NCBI GenBank assembly: GCA_024404495.1
Contig: JAKSPT010000001.1
Location: 78,473-142,472, forward strand
Direction of reading: 5' to 3'
Length of the DNA: 64,000 bases
Source: Lachnospiraceae bacterium
Lineage (GTDB): Bacteria; Bacillota; Clostridia; Oscillospirales; CAG-272
The position numbers were made by a program, and so were the translations under genes. Every line of letters starts with the position of its first letter. Position 1 is the stretch's first letter. The notes under the pieces are model-generated. The model worked only from the letters and a program-made list of their open reading frames with translations. It was not told the origin of the DNA and did no database searches. Shown in pieces: positions 41,227-49,437 of this stretch.

Positions 41227-42858
41227 TCAGTGTTTCTTTTTGATGATAACGATGACGACGCCGATAACGGCGGCTGCAGCGACCGCGACAGCGGCAATCA
41301 CGCCGAAGGGCATAGGCTGAGGATCGTCTGCCGGCTGCGTGGACGGTTCCTGCGTAGCGGGAACGTCGGTTCCGGACGCCTCGGTTCCGGGAGCCTTCGT
41401 TTCGGGTGCCTTCGTTTCAGGCGCCTTCGTTTCGGGTGCCTTCGTTTCGGGTGCCTTCGTTTCGGGCGCCTCCGTTTCGGGAGCCTCCGTTTCGGGAGCC
41501 TTCGTTTCGGGAGCCTTCGTTTCGGGAGCCTCCGTTTCGGGCGTCTCCGTTTCGGGAGCCTCCGTTTCGGGAGCCTCCGTTTCGGGCGGCTGTGTTTCGG
41601 GAGAAGCGTTCTTCTGCGGTGCCGGAATCTCCGTGCCCTCGGTGTAAGCGTACATATAGTCGACCTTGATGGTCTTGCCCTTCAGTGCGTTGCTGTCGCC
41701 GTAAAGACGGAAATAGTTGATACGTGTTCTGTCGGCGTTGTCGTGATAGATCGCGAATCTCGAGGTATCGAGCGGGATCTTGACGAGGTTCCAGCCCGCC
41801 TTGGCACCGCCTTCGATCATATTGGCGATGACGGAGTGCGGCCAGGCGCTTGCATTGCCGGTCGCGATCCAGATATCGGTCTTTTCGTTGTGCATACCGG
41901 AGGAATTCAACTCGATACGGCCGGAGGTGAATTTGGTTGCGAGCTCCGCGCTTTCCAGATAGAGCCAGAAGCAGAGATAGTCGCATTTCGAGATATCAAC
42001 GGGGTCGAATTTTGCCTCGAACAGCGGGACCGTCGGATGTTTTCCGTTCAGATCGGTCTTCAGCGTGTAGCAACCGTCGCCGTTCACGTGATTCAAGCTG
42101 TCGATCGTGGGCGTATCGTAACCTTCGCTCTTTGCGGTCACCGTGTCGAAGTCAAACACCTTGACGAACAGGGGATCGGCGACGGGCTTGGGAGCAGCCT
42201 TGCCGGGTTCGGGAACGGCAGCGCCCTCCTGATAGGCGTACATACGGTCGAGCTTGATGGTCTTGCCGATCAGAGCGTTGGCGGTACATTGCAGACGGAA
42301 ATAGTTGATCTTGGTCCTGTCGGCGTTGTCGTGGTAGACCTTGAACGCCGAGTCGTCAAGCGAGGTGTTGAGCGGGATCTTCACGAGGTTCCAGCCCGCT
42401 TTCGCACCGCCCTCGATCAGATTGGCGATGACGGAGTTCGGATAGCCGGCGGCGTTGCCGGTAACGACGTAAAGGTCGGTGCTTTCGTTGTGGATGCCGG
42501 AGGAGTTCAGCTCGATACGGCCGGCAGCAAACTTGGTCGCGAGATCCGGGCTTTCGAGATAAAGCCAGAAGCAGAGATAGTCGCAGCCGGAGATATCGAC
42601 CGGGTTGAATTTGGCTTCGAGGATCGGAATGTTCGGATGCTTTCCGTTCGGATCGGTTTTCAGAGAGTAGCAGCCTTCGCCGTTGATATGGTTCTCGGTG
42701 TCGATCGTGGGCGCGTCGTAGCCGGCGCTCGCGAAGGTCACCGTGTCAAAGTCGAAGATCGGAACGAATTTCGGCTCTCCGTCCGCCGCGATACCGAGGG
42801 GCATTGCGACGGCGGCGACGGTCATGATGAACGCAAGAAGAAGCGCGATTTTTTTCAT
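41227..42858 (-). CDS. Surface protein with two tandem modules and a PET-repeat stalk
   Basis: 543 residues, started at MKKIALLLAFIMTVAA with GAAAGGAAG upstream; an extension to 42903 lacks a site and is rejected. Signal peptide, two modules of about 180 residues of the same kind as in the 39000 protein (FDFDTVT, CDYLCFWLYLES, FAAGRIELNSSG, GGAKAGWNLVKIPL, INYFRL), then fifteen five-residue PET-x-A units, and a membrane helix ending IIKKKH. The proline/threonine/glutamate stalk would hold the modules away from the membrane. Clear paralogue and neighbour of the 39000 gene, including its leader sequence; the pair arose by duplication. Located downstream of the binding-protein gene on the same strand. 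Confidence 0.85.
   Translation of the reverse strand: MKKIALLLAFIMTVAAVAMPLGIAADGEPKFVPIFDFDTVTFASAGYDAPTIDTENHINGEGCYSLKTDPNGKHPNIPILEAKFNPVDISGCDYLCFWLYLESPDLATKFAAGRIELNSSGIHNESTDLYVVTGNAAGYPNSVIANLIEGGAKAGWNLVKIPLNTSLDDSAFKVYHDNADRTKINYFRLQCTANALIGKTIKLDRMYAYQEGAAVPEPGKAAPKPVADPLFVKVFDFDTVTAKSEGYDTPTIDSLNHVNGDGCYTLKTDLNGKHPTVPLFEAKFDPVDISKCDYLCFWLYLESAELATKFTSGRIELNSSGMHNEKTDIWIATGNASAWPHSVIANMIEGGAKAGWNLVKIPLDTSRFAIYHDNADRTRINYFRLYGDSNALKGKTIKVDYMYAYTEGTEIPAPQKNASPETQPPETEAPETEAPETETPETEAPETKAPETKAPETEAPETEAPETKAPETKAPETKAPETKAPETKAPGTEASGTDVPATQEPSTQPADDPQPMPFGVIAAVAVAAAAVIGVVIVIIKKKH
41377..41601 (-). repeat. In-gene 15-bp tandem repeat coding for PET-x-A stalk
   Basis: Fifteen consecutive 15-base units in frame (P-E-T-E/K-A and variants). 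Unit number is likely to vary between strains by slippage. Confidence 0.9.
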
Positions 42859-42936
42859 GGTGTTCTTCCTTTCAAATACGTTGGGGTCGTGTCCCGCTCT
42901 CATGGAAAAAGAATAGGAGCAGCCGGCGGAATACGG

Positions 42937-44448
42937 TTATTCAAGGCCCTCAAACAGCGCGACCGAACGGTCGAGCGCATCCTCGATCATACTGCGGTTG
43001 GCGGTGAAGAGAGAAACGAATTTACCGGCGTTGGGTTCTGTCCAGAGCTTGCCGGCGGTGTTGCCGATGCAGGCGTCCCACCAGTAGGTCTGCCCGAGCT
43101 CCATGCGGCGGTATTTGATCGCCATATCGAGCATATACGCCGAGTCGTCGTCACGGACCTGCTTGTAGGCAAGAACGACGTCAACGTAGTTCGGGATCGC
43201 GTAGCGGTAGTAATAATAGTTGGAAACTTCCATGACGGCGGAGGTGAACTCGGGATCCTTCGTCGTGGAGGGAGCAAAGTGCGCGTGGATGCCGGGGATG
43301 AAGGAGTAGTAAGGCGTGCCCGCTTCCACCGCTTCCACCTTCGGGAAAGGAAGGATGCCGTAGTCCGCTTTTTCACGGAGGAGGTAGAAGTAGAAGGGCG
43401 TGATGCCGGTGAAGAGCGCCTTATCGTCCGCGAACATTCTCGTGGTGTTCTCGTAGACGTGGCCCTGCGTGTAGACCTTGCTCGCGCGGATCGGGATCGC
43501 GATGTCGGGATCGGAGAAATCCGCAAGGACGCGGTCGTAGATCTCGTAAAGCTCTTCTCCGTCAAAGGCGGCGAAATAGGGGAGATCGAAATCGTCCTTA
43601 TCAATGATGTAAACGCCGTTTGCTGCGGCGAAGGGATTGTACCAGTGCGTATCGATGTAGACGGCGCCCCACTGATCCTCGTCGTCCATGACCTGGTCAC
43701 CGTTCACGTCCTTCGCGGCGGCTCTTTCCATCGTGTAGAATTCGTCAAAGGTCCAGGTACCGTCGTAAACCATCTGATAGAGGCTGCCGAGCTGGAGGTC
43801 AGCGGCGATGGTCTTGTTGAAGAGCATCGTGGACATATTGCCGAACAGGGAAAGGTCGGAATACCCGGAAGCAAGGTAGAACTTGCCGTCGATCGAGAGA
43901 TAGTGGTTCAGCGATTCGTACCACCACGGATTCGAGAGATCGACGTAATAGTCCGAAAGGTCGTTGACCGAGTAGACCATACCGTCCTCTGCGAGCGCGA
44001 GGCCGAAGCGGTCGATCCAGATCGCGTAATCGAAAGCGTCGTCGTCAGCGGCGATATGCTGACGGTAGACCTTGGTGTCGGTGAGGGCACCGGAGGTGTC
44101 GGTCGCGAATTCGATGTTGAGGTACTCCTCGGTGCGGGAGTTCGCGACGTAAACGCCGTCGTTCAGGTCGTCTGCGTTCTGCTCCTCGACGTCAAAATGC
44201 GTATGGTAAATTTTGACGGTCTGATTCTGACCGGGGCAGGAAAGGACGGTGAAGGTACGCCCCTCGTAGTCGAGCTCTTCGGGGACGTTCAGCGTTGCCT
44301 CGGTGACCGGTTCGGTCGCCTCGGGACCGGTTGCGGAAGGATCCGTGGATGACGTATCCTTTGCGGGGTCTTTCGGTCCGGCGCAGGAAATGAAGACCGA
44401 AAGGAGAGTGGCTGCGGCAAGGATCGCAGCGAACAGCTTCTTTTTCAT
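42937..44448 (-). CDS. Extracellular solute (sugar)-binding lipoprotein
   Basis: 503 residues, started at MKKKLFAAILAAATL, eight bases after GGAGG. Lipobox FISC, a Thr/Pro/Glu linker, then a bilobed binding-protein fold: LNVPEELDYEGRTFTVLS, NSRTEEYLNIEFATD, SLFGNMSTMLFNKTIAADL and DGTWTFDEFYTMERAAAKDVNGDQVMDDEDQWG, the last carrying an acidic calcium-loop-like stretch often seen in these proteins. It would capture a sugar at the surface for an ABC importer. No ABC permease genes lie nearby, so the importer must be encoded elsewhere. It follows the GntR gene by 47 bases and is probably under that regulator. Confidence 0.87.
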   Translation of the reverse strand: MKKKLFAAILAAATLLSVFISCAGPKDPAKDTSSTDPSATGPEATEPVTEATLNVPEELDYEGRTFTVLSCPGQNQTVKIYHTHFDVEEQNADDLNDGVYVANSRTEEYLNIEFATDTSGALTDTKVYRQHIAADDDAFDYAIWIDRFGLALAEDGMVYSVNDLSDYYVDLSNPWWYESLNHYLSIDGKFYLASGYSDLSLFGNMSTMLFNKTIAADLQLGSLYQMVYDGTWTFDEFYTMERAAAKDVNGDQVMDDEDQWGAVYIDTHWYNPFAAANGVYIIDKDDFDLPYFAAFDGEELYEIYDRVLADFSDPDIAIPIRASKVYTQGHVYENTTRMFADDKALFTGITPFYFYLLREKADYGILPFPKVEAVEAGTPYYSFIPGIHAHFAPSTTKDPEFTSAVMEVSNYYYYRYAIPNYVDVVLAYKQVRDDDSAYMLDMAIKYRRMELGQTYWWDACIGNTAGKLWTEPNAGKFVSLFTANRSMIEDALDRSVALFEGLE

Positions 44449-44495
44449 AAGATAGCCTCCGTTCTTGGTTTTGGGGTCGCGGTGCGGGGATCGGG

Positions 44496-45203
44496 TCATT
44501 TTGCTTTGTGATCTGCTTCGTACTGGGAAAGCGAGGTTTTCAGATGGGCTTTCATAACCGATACCGCTTTTTCGGGGTCTCCCGCAAGGACGGCGTCGGC
44601 GATGTCAAAATGGTTGCGGATACCGTAATCCACCGCCTTCGGATCGCTCCAGGCGTTGATCAGGTATTCTTTCAGCAGCGAGCTGATCGACTCGAAGAGG
44701 GAAAGAAAGATCGTGTTTCCGGTCGCGGCGACGAGCTCTCTGTGGAAGAGAAAGTCGTTTTCGCCCCAGAGATCGGCGTTGCCCCGGTTTTCCTTCGTCA
44801 GCTCGGCATAGTGCCGGATCCTTTCCGCGGCGGCGCGGTCGGCACGGGACGCCGCAAGCTCCGCGGCGGAGACCTCAAGCGCGAAACGCACCTCAAACAG
44901 CTCGACCGGGTCGGCGGCGTCGGCGCGGATGACGCGGGTCAGCACCTCGGTCACCTGCGTTCTGCCGGGGCGCGTGACGTACGCTCCGGAGCCGTTGCGG
45001 ACGTCGATGAAGCCGCGCTCCTTCAGCACCTTGAACGCTTCCCGGATCACGTTGCGGCTGACGCCGAAGTTGTCTGCGAGCGTCTGCTCCGAGGGAAGCG
45101 GTTCCCCTACGTTTTCGGGATGCCGGAGCAGTTTTTCCTCGATCTGCGAGGCAACGTTTTCATATAGGCAGTTCTTCTGAACCTGCTGCACAGTCATATC
45201 CAT
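44496..45203 (-). CDS. GntR-family (FCD subfamily) transcriptional regulator
   Basis: 235 residues starting MDMTVQQVQKNCLYENV after AAGGAG. Winged-helix domain at residues 15-75 (LPSEQTLADNFGVSRNVIREAFKVLKERGFIDVRNGSGAYV), then an all-helical FCD effector domain (90-225) with metal/ligand positions in ENDFLFHRELVAATGN and IRNHFDIADAVLAGD. FCD regulators sense organic acids such as sugar acids, which fits the downstream sugar-acid type enzymes. Three tandem 8-bp copies lie between its promoter and start codon, a likely autoregulatory operator. Confidence 0.93.
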   Translation of the reverse strand: MDMTVQQVQKNCLYENVASQIEEKLLRHPENVGEPLPSEQTLADNFGVSRNVIREAFKVLKERGFIDVRNGSGAYVTRPGRTQVTEVLTRVIRADAADPVELFEVRFALEVSAAELAASRADRAAAERIRHYAELTKENRGNADLWGENDFLFHRELVAATGNTIFLSLFESISSLLKEYLINAWSDPKAVDYGIRNHFDIADAVLAGDPEKAVSVMKAHLKTSLSQYEADHKAK

Positions 45204-45220
45204 TTGTTTTTCTCCTTTTT

Positions 45221-45244
45221 ACTTACCTGTTTACCTGTCTACCT
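45221..45244 (-). promoter_or_regulatory. Three tandem 8-bp repeats, candidate GntR operator
   Basis: On the minus strand AGGTAGAC-AGGTAAAC-AGGTAAGT, just downstream of the predicted start of transcription and upstream of the ribosome binding site. Confidence 0.6.
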
Positions 45245-45262
45245 ATTCTACATCTTTTCTTG

Positions 45263-45291
45263 ATTGTATCATACTCCGTTCGGCTTGTCAA
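45263..45291 (-). promoter_or_regulatory. Promoter of the GntR-binding protein-surface protein unit
   Basis: Minus strand TTGACA (45291-45286), 17 bases, TACAAT (45268-45263). Confidence 0.88.
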
Positions 45292-45431
45292 CAGAATTGA
45301 CAAAAAATCCTGATTTTTCCGGGCAGAAAACGATTATTTCAACAAAATGATAAAGACGGACCGCGTTTTTGATATGAAACCGTTCCGGTGCCCGCTCTCC
45401 CCTGCTCTTCCTTTTATTATAATGCCCTTCC

Positions 45432-45506
45432 TTTCCGGCGTCCTGGTTTTCACCGGACCCGGAAAACGAAAAGGACCGCCGCGCGAAAGGATGCGGTCCT
45501 TTTTTG
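45432..45506 (+). ncRNA. Candidate small RNA: stable hairpin plus intrinsic terminator
   Basis: TTTCCGG-GTCC-GGT pairs with ACC-GGAC-CCGGAAA (45432-45465, two single-base bulges), followed by AAGGACCGC/GCGGTCCTT (45471-45479 with 45493-45501) and six T residues. No reading frame on the plus strand ends here: the neighbour on the left is divergent GntR and the Fic promoter lies to the right. A TATAAT at 45418 could be the -10, but its -35 is poor. Confidence 0.45.
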
Positions 45507-45557
45507 GGAAAAACTTATTTGGCAGAAAAAGGTTGACCCCGTTCAGAAAGAACGCTA

Positions 45558-45586
45558 TTGACAATTCCCTTATTTTGTGCTATATT
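45558..45586 (+). promoter_or_regulatory. Promoter of the Fic gene
   Basis: TTGACA, 17 bases, TATATT. Core overlapped by an inverted repeat (45565-45595). Confidence 0.88.
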
Positions 45587-45595
45587 ATAAGGGAA
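45565..45595. promoter_or_regulatory. Inverted repeat over the Fic promoter, candidate operator
   Basis: TTCCCTTAT (45565-45573) and ATAAGGGAA (45587-45595) are exact reverse complements separated by 13 bases, spanning spacer and -10. A further TTAAGGG lies just before the start codon. Confidence 0.65.
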
Positions 45596-45613
45596 AGTGA
45601 GGCGATTTAAGGG

Positions 45614-46660
45614 ATGAGAACGTTCAACTACTCCGCGATCCGGGAGAAAAAATGGGATTCCGAAATCCTCGGACTGATCGCGGCAATCTACAGAGAATCC
45701 GGCAGGCAGGAACTGTATCTTGAACAGCAGCCGGAGGCGCTTGAGAAGCTCGTTGAAGTCGCAAAAGTACAAAGCACCCAAGCGTCAAACGCGATCGAAG
45801 GCATCGTCACGACGAGCACCCGCATCCGTCAGCTCGTGGAGGAGAAAACGGCGCCGAGAAACCGCGACGAGCAGGAGATCGCCGGCTACCGCGACGCGCT
45901 GAACGTCATTCACGAAAGCTTCGACGCGATCCCGATCAACCGGAATTATATTTTGCAGCTTCACAAAATCCTGTACAGTCACCAAAATAACCCGATGGCG
46001 GGAAAAACCAAAAACGTGCAGAACTATATCAGCGCGGGCTATCCCGACGGGCATACCGAGGTTCTGTTCACTCCGCTTGCGCCCTACGAAACGCCGGAAG
46101 CGCTTGACAGGATCTGCGAGGAATACAATCGCGTCATCGGCAATTTGGAGGTCGAACCGCTGATCGCGATCCCGGTCTTCATTCACGATTTTCTCTGTAT
46201 TCACCCGTTCAACGACGGAAACGGCAGAATGAGCCGCCTCCTGACAACATTGCTTCTGTACCGCAGCGGATTCTTCGTCGGAAAATATATTTCCCTCGAA
46301 GCAAAAATTGCAAAAAGCAAAGACCTCTATTACGATGCGCTCGGCGCCTCACAGGAGGGGTGGCACGAAGGGAACGAGGATGCGGTTCCGTTCATCAAAT
46401 ATCTTCTCGGAACGATCCTCGCAGCATACAGAGATTTCGAGGACAGATTTTCCCTTGTCGGAAAGAGGCTTCCGGCGGTCGAAGCAGTACGCCGTGCGTC
46501 CATGCAGAAAATCGGCAGATTTACAAAACAGGATATCCGTGACCTTTGCCCGTCGCTCAGTTTAAGCTCAGTCGAAGGCGCGCTCCGGAAAATGGTCGCC
46601 GATGGCGAGCTCCGGCGCGAAGGCGCGGGGAAAAATATCTGCTATTACCGTTTGAAATAA
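45614..46660 (+). CDS. Fic-family AMP-transferase-like protein with C-terminal winged helix
   Basis: 348 residues. N-terminal helical Fic_N-type region with the inhibitory helix motif SNAIEG near residues 58-63, Fic core with HPFNDGNGR at 197-205 (all catalytic residues present), and a C-terminal winged-helix region (about 285-348; FTKQDIRDLCPSLSLSSVEGALRKMVADGELRREG). Fic enzymes transfer AMP or other phosphates to target hydroxyls; S/T-x-x-x-E-G upstream of the core marks class II self-inhibited enzymes. The winged helix and the palindrome over its own promoter suggest autoregulation. It is a single-gene transcript; no antitoxin gene is adjacent, in line with in-cis inhibition. Confidence 0.92.
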   Translation: MRTFNYSAIREKKWDSEILGLIAAIYRESGRQELYLEQQPEALEKLVEVAKVQSTQASNAIEGIVTTSTRIRQLVEEKTAPRNRDEQEIAGYRDALNVIHESFDAIPINRNYILQLHKILYSHQNNPMAGKTKNVQNYISAGYPDGHTEVLFTPLAPYETPEALDRICEEYNRVIGNLEVEPLIAIPVFIHDFLCIHPFNDGNGRMSRLLTTLLLYRSGFFVGKYISLEAKIAKSKDLYYDALGASQEGWHEGNEDAVPFIKYLLGTILAAYRDFEDRFSLVGKRLPAVEAVRRASMQKIGRFTKQDIRDLCPSLSLSSVEGALRKMVADGELRREGAGKNICYYRLK

Positions 46661-46664
46661 AAAA

Positions 46665-46724
46665 TCGGGTGCGGTCCGCTTCTCCGCACCCGAAAAAAAG
46701 GATCACGTCTGCGATCCTTTTTTT
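46665..46724. terminator. Double convergent terminator between Fic and metallophosphoesterase genes
   Basis: First stem TCGGGTGCGG/CCGCACCCGA (46665-46693), then AAAAAAAGGATC/GATCCTTTTTTT (46693-46724), which serves both strands. Confidence 0.92.
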
Positions 46725-46744
46725 GTCGGTTATTCAGAAAGATT

Positions 46745-48922
46745 TCATCCCGCGTGGGTTGCGTAAAGCGCGGCGACCTGCGCTTCGGTAAGCGCGGAGG
46801 AATAGATATTCGCCTCGGCGATGCGGCCGGTGAAGCACGCCTCGTAACCGCTGCCGCCGTTGAAGGAGTCGCCGCCGATCACGTAGGTCCACGCCGCAGA
46901 ATCCGACGGCCACGCAAGACCGCCGTTTACGTTCAGGCTGTCCGCAAGCTCTCCGTTCAGATAGAAGCAGAGGGTCTTGCCGTCGTAGGTCACGACCGCG
47001 TGGAAATATTCACCCTTGTTGATCCTCGCACCGGGGGTACGGTAAGCGCCGCCGATATAGGCGCTGGCGAAAAATCTGCCGTCGGAGGTGCCCTCAAAGC
47101 CGAAGCCTCCCGCCTGCTGATTGGAGGCGACGTTGTACCAGTCGCGGTCGGGGCTGGTGAACTGATCCACGCGCGCGTACAGCTCGAAGGTCACGCTCGA
47201 CGAAAGCTCGCCGTAACAGCCGGAGATACCGTCGAAGCGGAAGCCGCCCTTTCCGTTGAAGACGCCGACGTAGGCGTCGCCTTCCTTTTCGGTCGCGGCG
47301 GAGCCGATCACGGGAAGCGTTTCCCCGGTCGCCTCGTTGACCGCGCTGTTCCCGGCGCCGAAGACCGTCTTCAGAATATCAGCCGCGGGAACGTCACCCG
47401 TGACGGGCGTATCCTCTGTGGGAAGCAGCGTGACCTCCGCCGTCAGCGGTTCGGATTCCTTGCAGAAGGAGTTGACCGTGATCACGCGGACCGTGCAGGT
47501 CGAATTCTTCGGCAGACCGGAAAGCGGTTCCGTAAAGGACTGCGGGGCGTCGGCGTAGAAGGTGCAGGAGAGCAGATACTGCTGCTTGACGAGCTTGCCG
47601 TCGCGCAGGACCTCGATGCGGTAATGCTGTACGTTATCCTCCGAGGACGCAATCGGGAAAGAAACCGTAAAGCCGTGCTTTCCGATCTCGGAGACCTCGA
47701 GCTTCGCGCCCTCCGGGAAGACGGGAGCCACGGAAGCGGCGATCCGCTTCTTGGTATTGTAGCGGTAAGAGGAAGGATCGGAGGGGGTGCGGATGCCGTA
47801 GCGGACGAGCTCGGTCTCGGCATCGAGATCGTACCCGACGACGCGGACGGCGCCGCTTTCGTCTGCCTCGACGACGTAGAACCACGCGGCGTCGCTGCCG
47901 TTTGCCTTGGAGGCGGCGTAGTGACCCTTATTGTCGGTCGGGAACACGGATGAATTCGCAACGCCCGCGATCCCCATTTCGGTATAGGAGAGCGTGCCCG
48001 TGCCGAAGGCGGTGAACTCGCCCTGCCAGATCGAGCGGGGGTCGATCATCGGGAAGTGCGAATGTCCGGTGAAGGACACGACCTGCGGATATTTTTTCAG
48101 CGTCGAATACAGAGCGCTGACGCCCCAGTCCTCCGAGCCGTAAACGGTGCCCTTGACGTGCTCGTGCTCAAATACGAAGATCGGACGGGTCGGATCGTCG
48201 GCGGCGGCTTTTTCAAGCTCCCCGTTCAGCCACTTGGCGGAGGAGGAGGTGAAATCCCAACCGGTGCTCGCATCGGGAGAGAGGTAGATGAAGTGGAAGC
48301 CGTTCACGACGATATGTCCGCGTTCCTCAACGCCGAACGCCTCTCTGAACCGGGAGACCGTCCCCTCGGGCGCGGTGTAGAACTCGTGATTGCCGAGCAT
48401 ACAGAGCAGCTCCGTATCCCCCTTGACCGCCTTGTCCATGATCGACTTGGCTTTTTTCATCGAGGTGATCGTGCCGTTGTCGGAAATATCGCCCGAAAAC
48501 GCGGCGAGGTCGTATTCCTTATACGGAGTCGCGCTGTTTTCGGCAAGCGAATAGGTAAAGGCGAACATCTTCTTCAGACGCGCCTCCTCCTTCGCGGAAC
48601 CGCTGTCGCCGATATGGACGTCGCTCGCGGAAGAAAAACGCAGAACGGGGATGAAATACTGATCGGAAAAATAGTCGTCGTCCGAAAGCGACGCGCGGTC
48701 GATCGGTGCCTCGGTTTCGGGCTCGGTCTGTGCTTCGGTCTGTGCTTCGGTCTGTGCTTCGGTCTGCGCTTCGGTCTGCGCTTCGGTCTGTTCCTCCGTG
48801 CTTACGACGGTTTCTTTACCGGATTCCGCGGAAGGTCCCGTCCCGTCCGCGCAGGCAGAGAGCGCGGGAAGCAGAAGCGCGACGGAAAGCAGACGCAGAA
48901 AAATCGATGAGGTTCGTTTCAT
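46745..48922 (-). CDS. Metallophosphoesterase lipoprotein with C-terminal LamG domain
   Basis: 725 residues. Lipobox ALSAC, then a repeated TEAQ stalk (about 45-70), a calcineurin-type phosphoesterase domain (SDVHIGD, GDISDNG, GNHEFY, FEHEH, GHSHFP as the di-metal ligand blocks, residues about 98-300), a fibronectin-like region (about 395-480) and a C-terminal LamG jellyroll (about 540-720; GRFFASAYIGG, FYLNGELADSLN, EANIYSSALTEAQVAALY). It is anchored outside the membrane. Same functional class as the protein at 25571, but domain order is reversed and the DxH is canonical. Own promoter; shares the double terminator with Fic. Confidence 0.9.
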   Translation of the reverse strand: MKRTSSIFLRLLSVALLLPALSACADGTGPSAESGKETVVSTEEQTEAQTEAQTEAQTEAQTEAQTEPETEAPIDRASLSDDDYFSDQYFIPVLRFSSASDVHIGDSGSAKEEARLKKMFAFTYSLAENSATPYKEYDLAAFSGDISDNGTITSMKKAKSIMDKAVKGDTELLCMLGNHEFYTAPEGTVSRFREAFGVEERGHIVVNGFHFIYLSPDASTGWDFTSSSAKWLNGELEKAAADDPTRPIFVFEHEHVKGTVYGSEDWGVSALYSTLKKYPQVVSFTGHSHFPMIDPRSIWQGEFTAFGTGTLSYTEMGIAGVANSSVFPTDNKGHYAASKANGSDAAWFYVVEADESGAVRVVGYDLDAETELVRYGIRTPSDPSSYRYNTKKRIAASVAPVFPEGAKLEVSEIGKHGFTVSFPIASSEDNVQHYRIEVLRDGKLVKQQYLLSCTFYADAPQSFTEPLSGLPKNSTCTVRVITVNSFCKESEPLTAEVTLLPTEDTPVTGDVPAADILKTVFGAGNSAVNEATGETLPVIGSAATEKEGDAYVGVFNGKGGFRFDGISGCYGELSSSVTFELYARVDQFTSPDRDWYNVASNQQAGGFGFEGTSDGRFFASAYIGGAYRTPGARINKGEYFHAVVTYDGKTLCFYLNGELADSLNVNGGLAWPSDSAAWTYVIGGDSFNGGSGYEACFTGRIAEANIYSSALTEAQVAALYATHAG
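48721..48792 (-). repeat. In-gene 12-bp tandem repeat coding for TEAQ stalk
   Basis: About six 12-base units in frame inside the lipoprotein linker; likely prone to length change. Confidence 0.85.
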
Positions 48923-48954
48923 ATCGGTACTCCTTTGACGTCATTTCATCAATT

Positions 48955-48983
48955 ATTATAATAGAGTCGCCGCGGATTGTCAA
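48955..48983 (-). promoter_or_regulatory. Promoter of the metallophosphoesterase lipoprotein
   Basis: Minus strand TTGACA (48983-48978), 17 bases, TATAAT (48960-48955). Confidence 0.9.
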
Positions 48984-49042
48984 GCGTTCCCGACCGAAAG
49001 CCGCCCGTTTCCGCGCGGGTGTATAATATTCGCGGTTTTCTC

Positions 49043-49071
49043 TTGACAAATCCGTTTTCCCCTGCTATAAT
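49043..49071 (+). promoter_or_regulatory. Promoter of the T-box-symporter transcript
   Basis: TTGACA, 17 bases, TATAAT. Confidence 0.92.
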
Positions 49072-49079
49072 AGACGGCA

Positions 49080-49375
49080 ACAAAGGCGATGATCGGAAAC
49101 AAGTAGAACGGACGGGACCGCACAGAGAGCTGCCGGGTGGTGCGAGGCAGAGGGAAAATCCGCTTTGAATACGTTCCGGGAGCCGCGTGCCTGAAAACCA
49201 CGGTCAAGGGCACGACGGGGCCGCCCGTTACAGCGGCAGGGCATAAGCTTTTTCCGAAAAGCCGTGTCCGTGAGGTCTCCGACCGCAAGGCGGAGGCGAA
49301 CAGAGGTGGTACCGCGGACGGTCGTCCGCCCTCTTTCCCGATTCAGAAGACGGGATGAGGGCGGTTTTTGTTTTC
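49080..49375 (+). promoter_or_regulatory. T-box leader, tyrosine-type specifier
   Basis: Stem I contains AGTA (49102-49105), AGAGAG (from 49124) and the GGGTGGTGCGA distal loop. The specifier loop reads GAA-TAC (49167-49172), so the codon is UAC for tyrosine. The T-box sequence GAACAGAGGTGGTACCGCGG-type block is at 49298-49317, and the terminator CCGCCCTC (49326-49333) with GAGGGCGG (49357-49364) plus T-run follows. Uncharged tRNA-Tyr would switch on the symporter gene. Confidence 0.93.
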
Positions 49376-49437
49376 CGGAACCGAACGCCTCCCCACGACC
49401 CGCCGCACCGCCGCAAGGCAGAAAGGATGTCAGCACT

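Noticed and set aside
41377..41601. Regular short repeats that could suggest a CRISPR array
   Set aside because: Units are 15 bp without spacers and encode an in-frame PET-x-A stalk.
40972..44352. A 1126-codon plus-strand frame with repeated GSLRFG-like units
   Set aside because: It mirrors the in-gene 15-bp repeats and three minus-strand genes; GC-rich codon bias keeps the opposite frame open.
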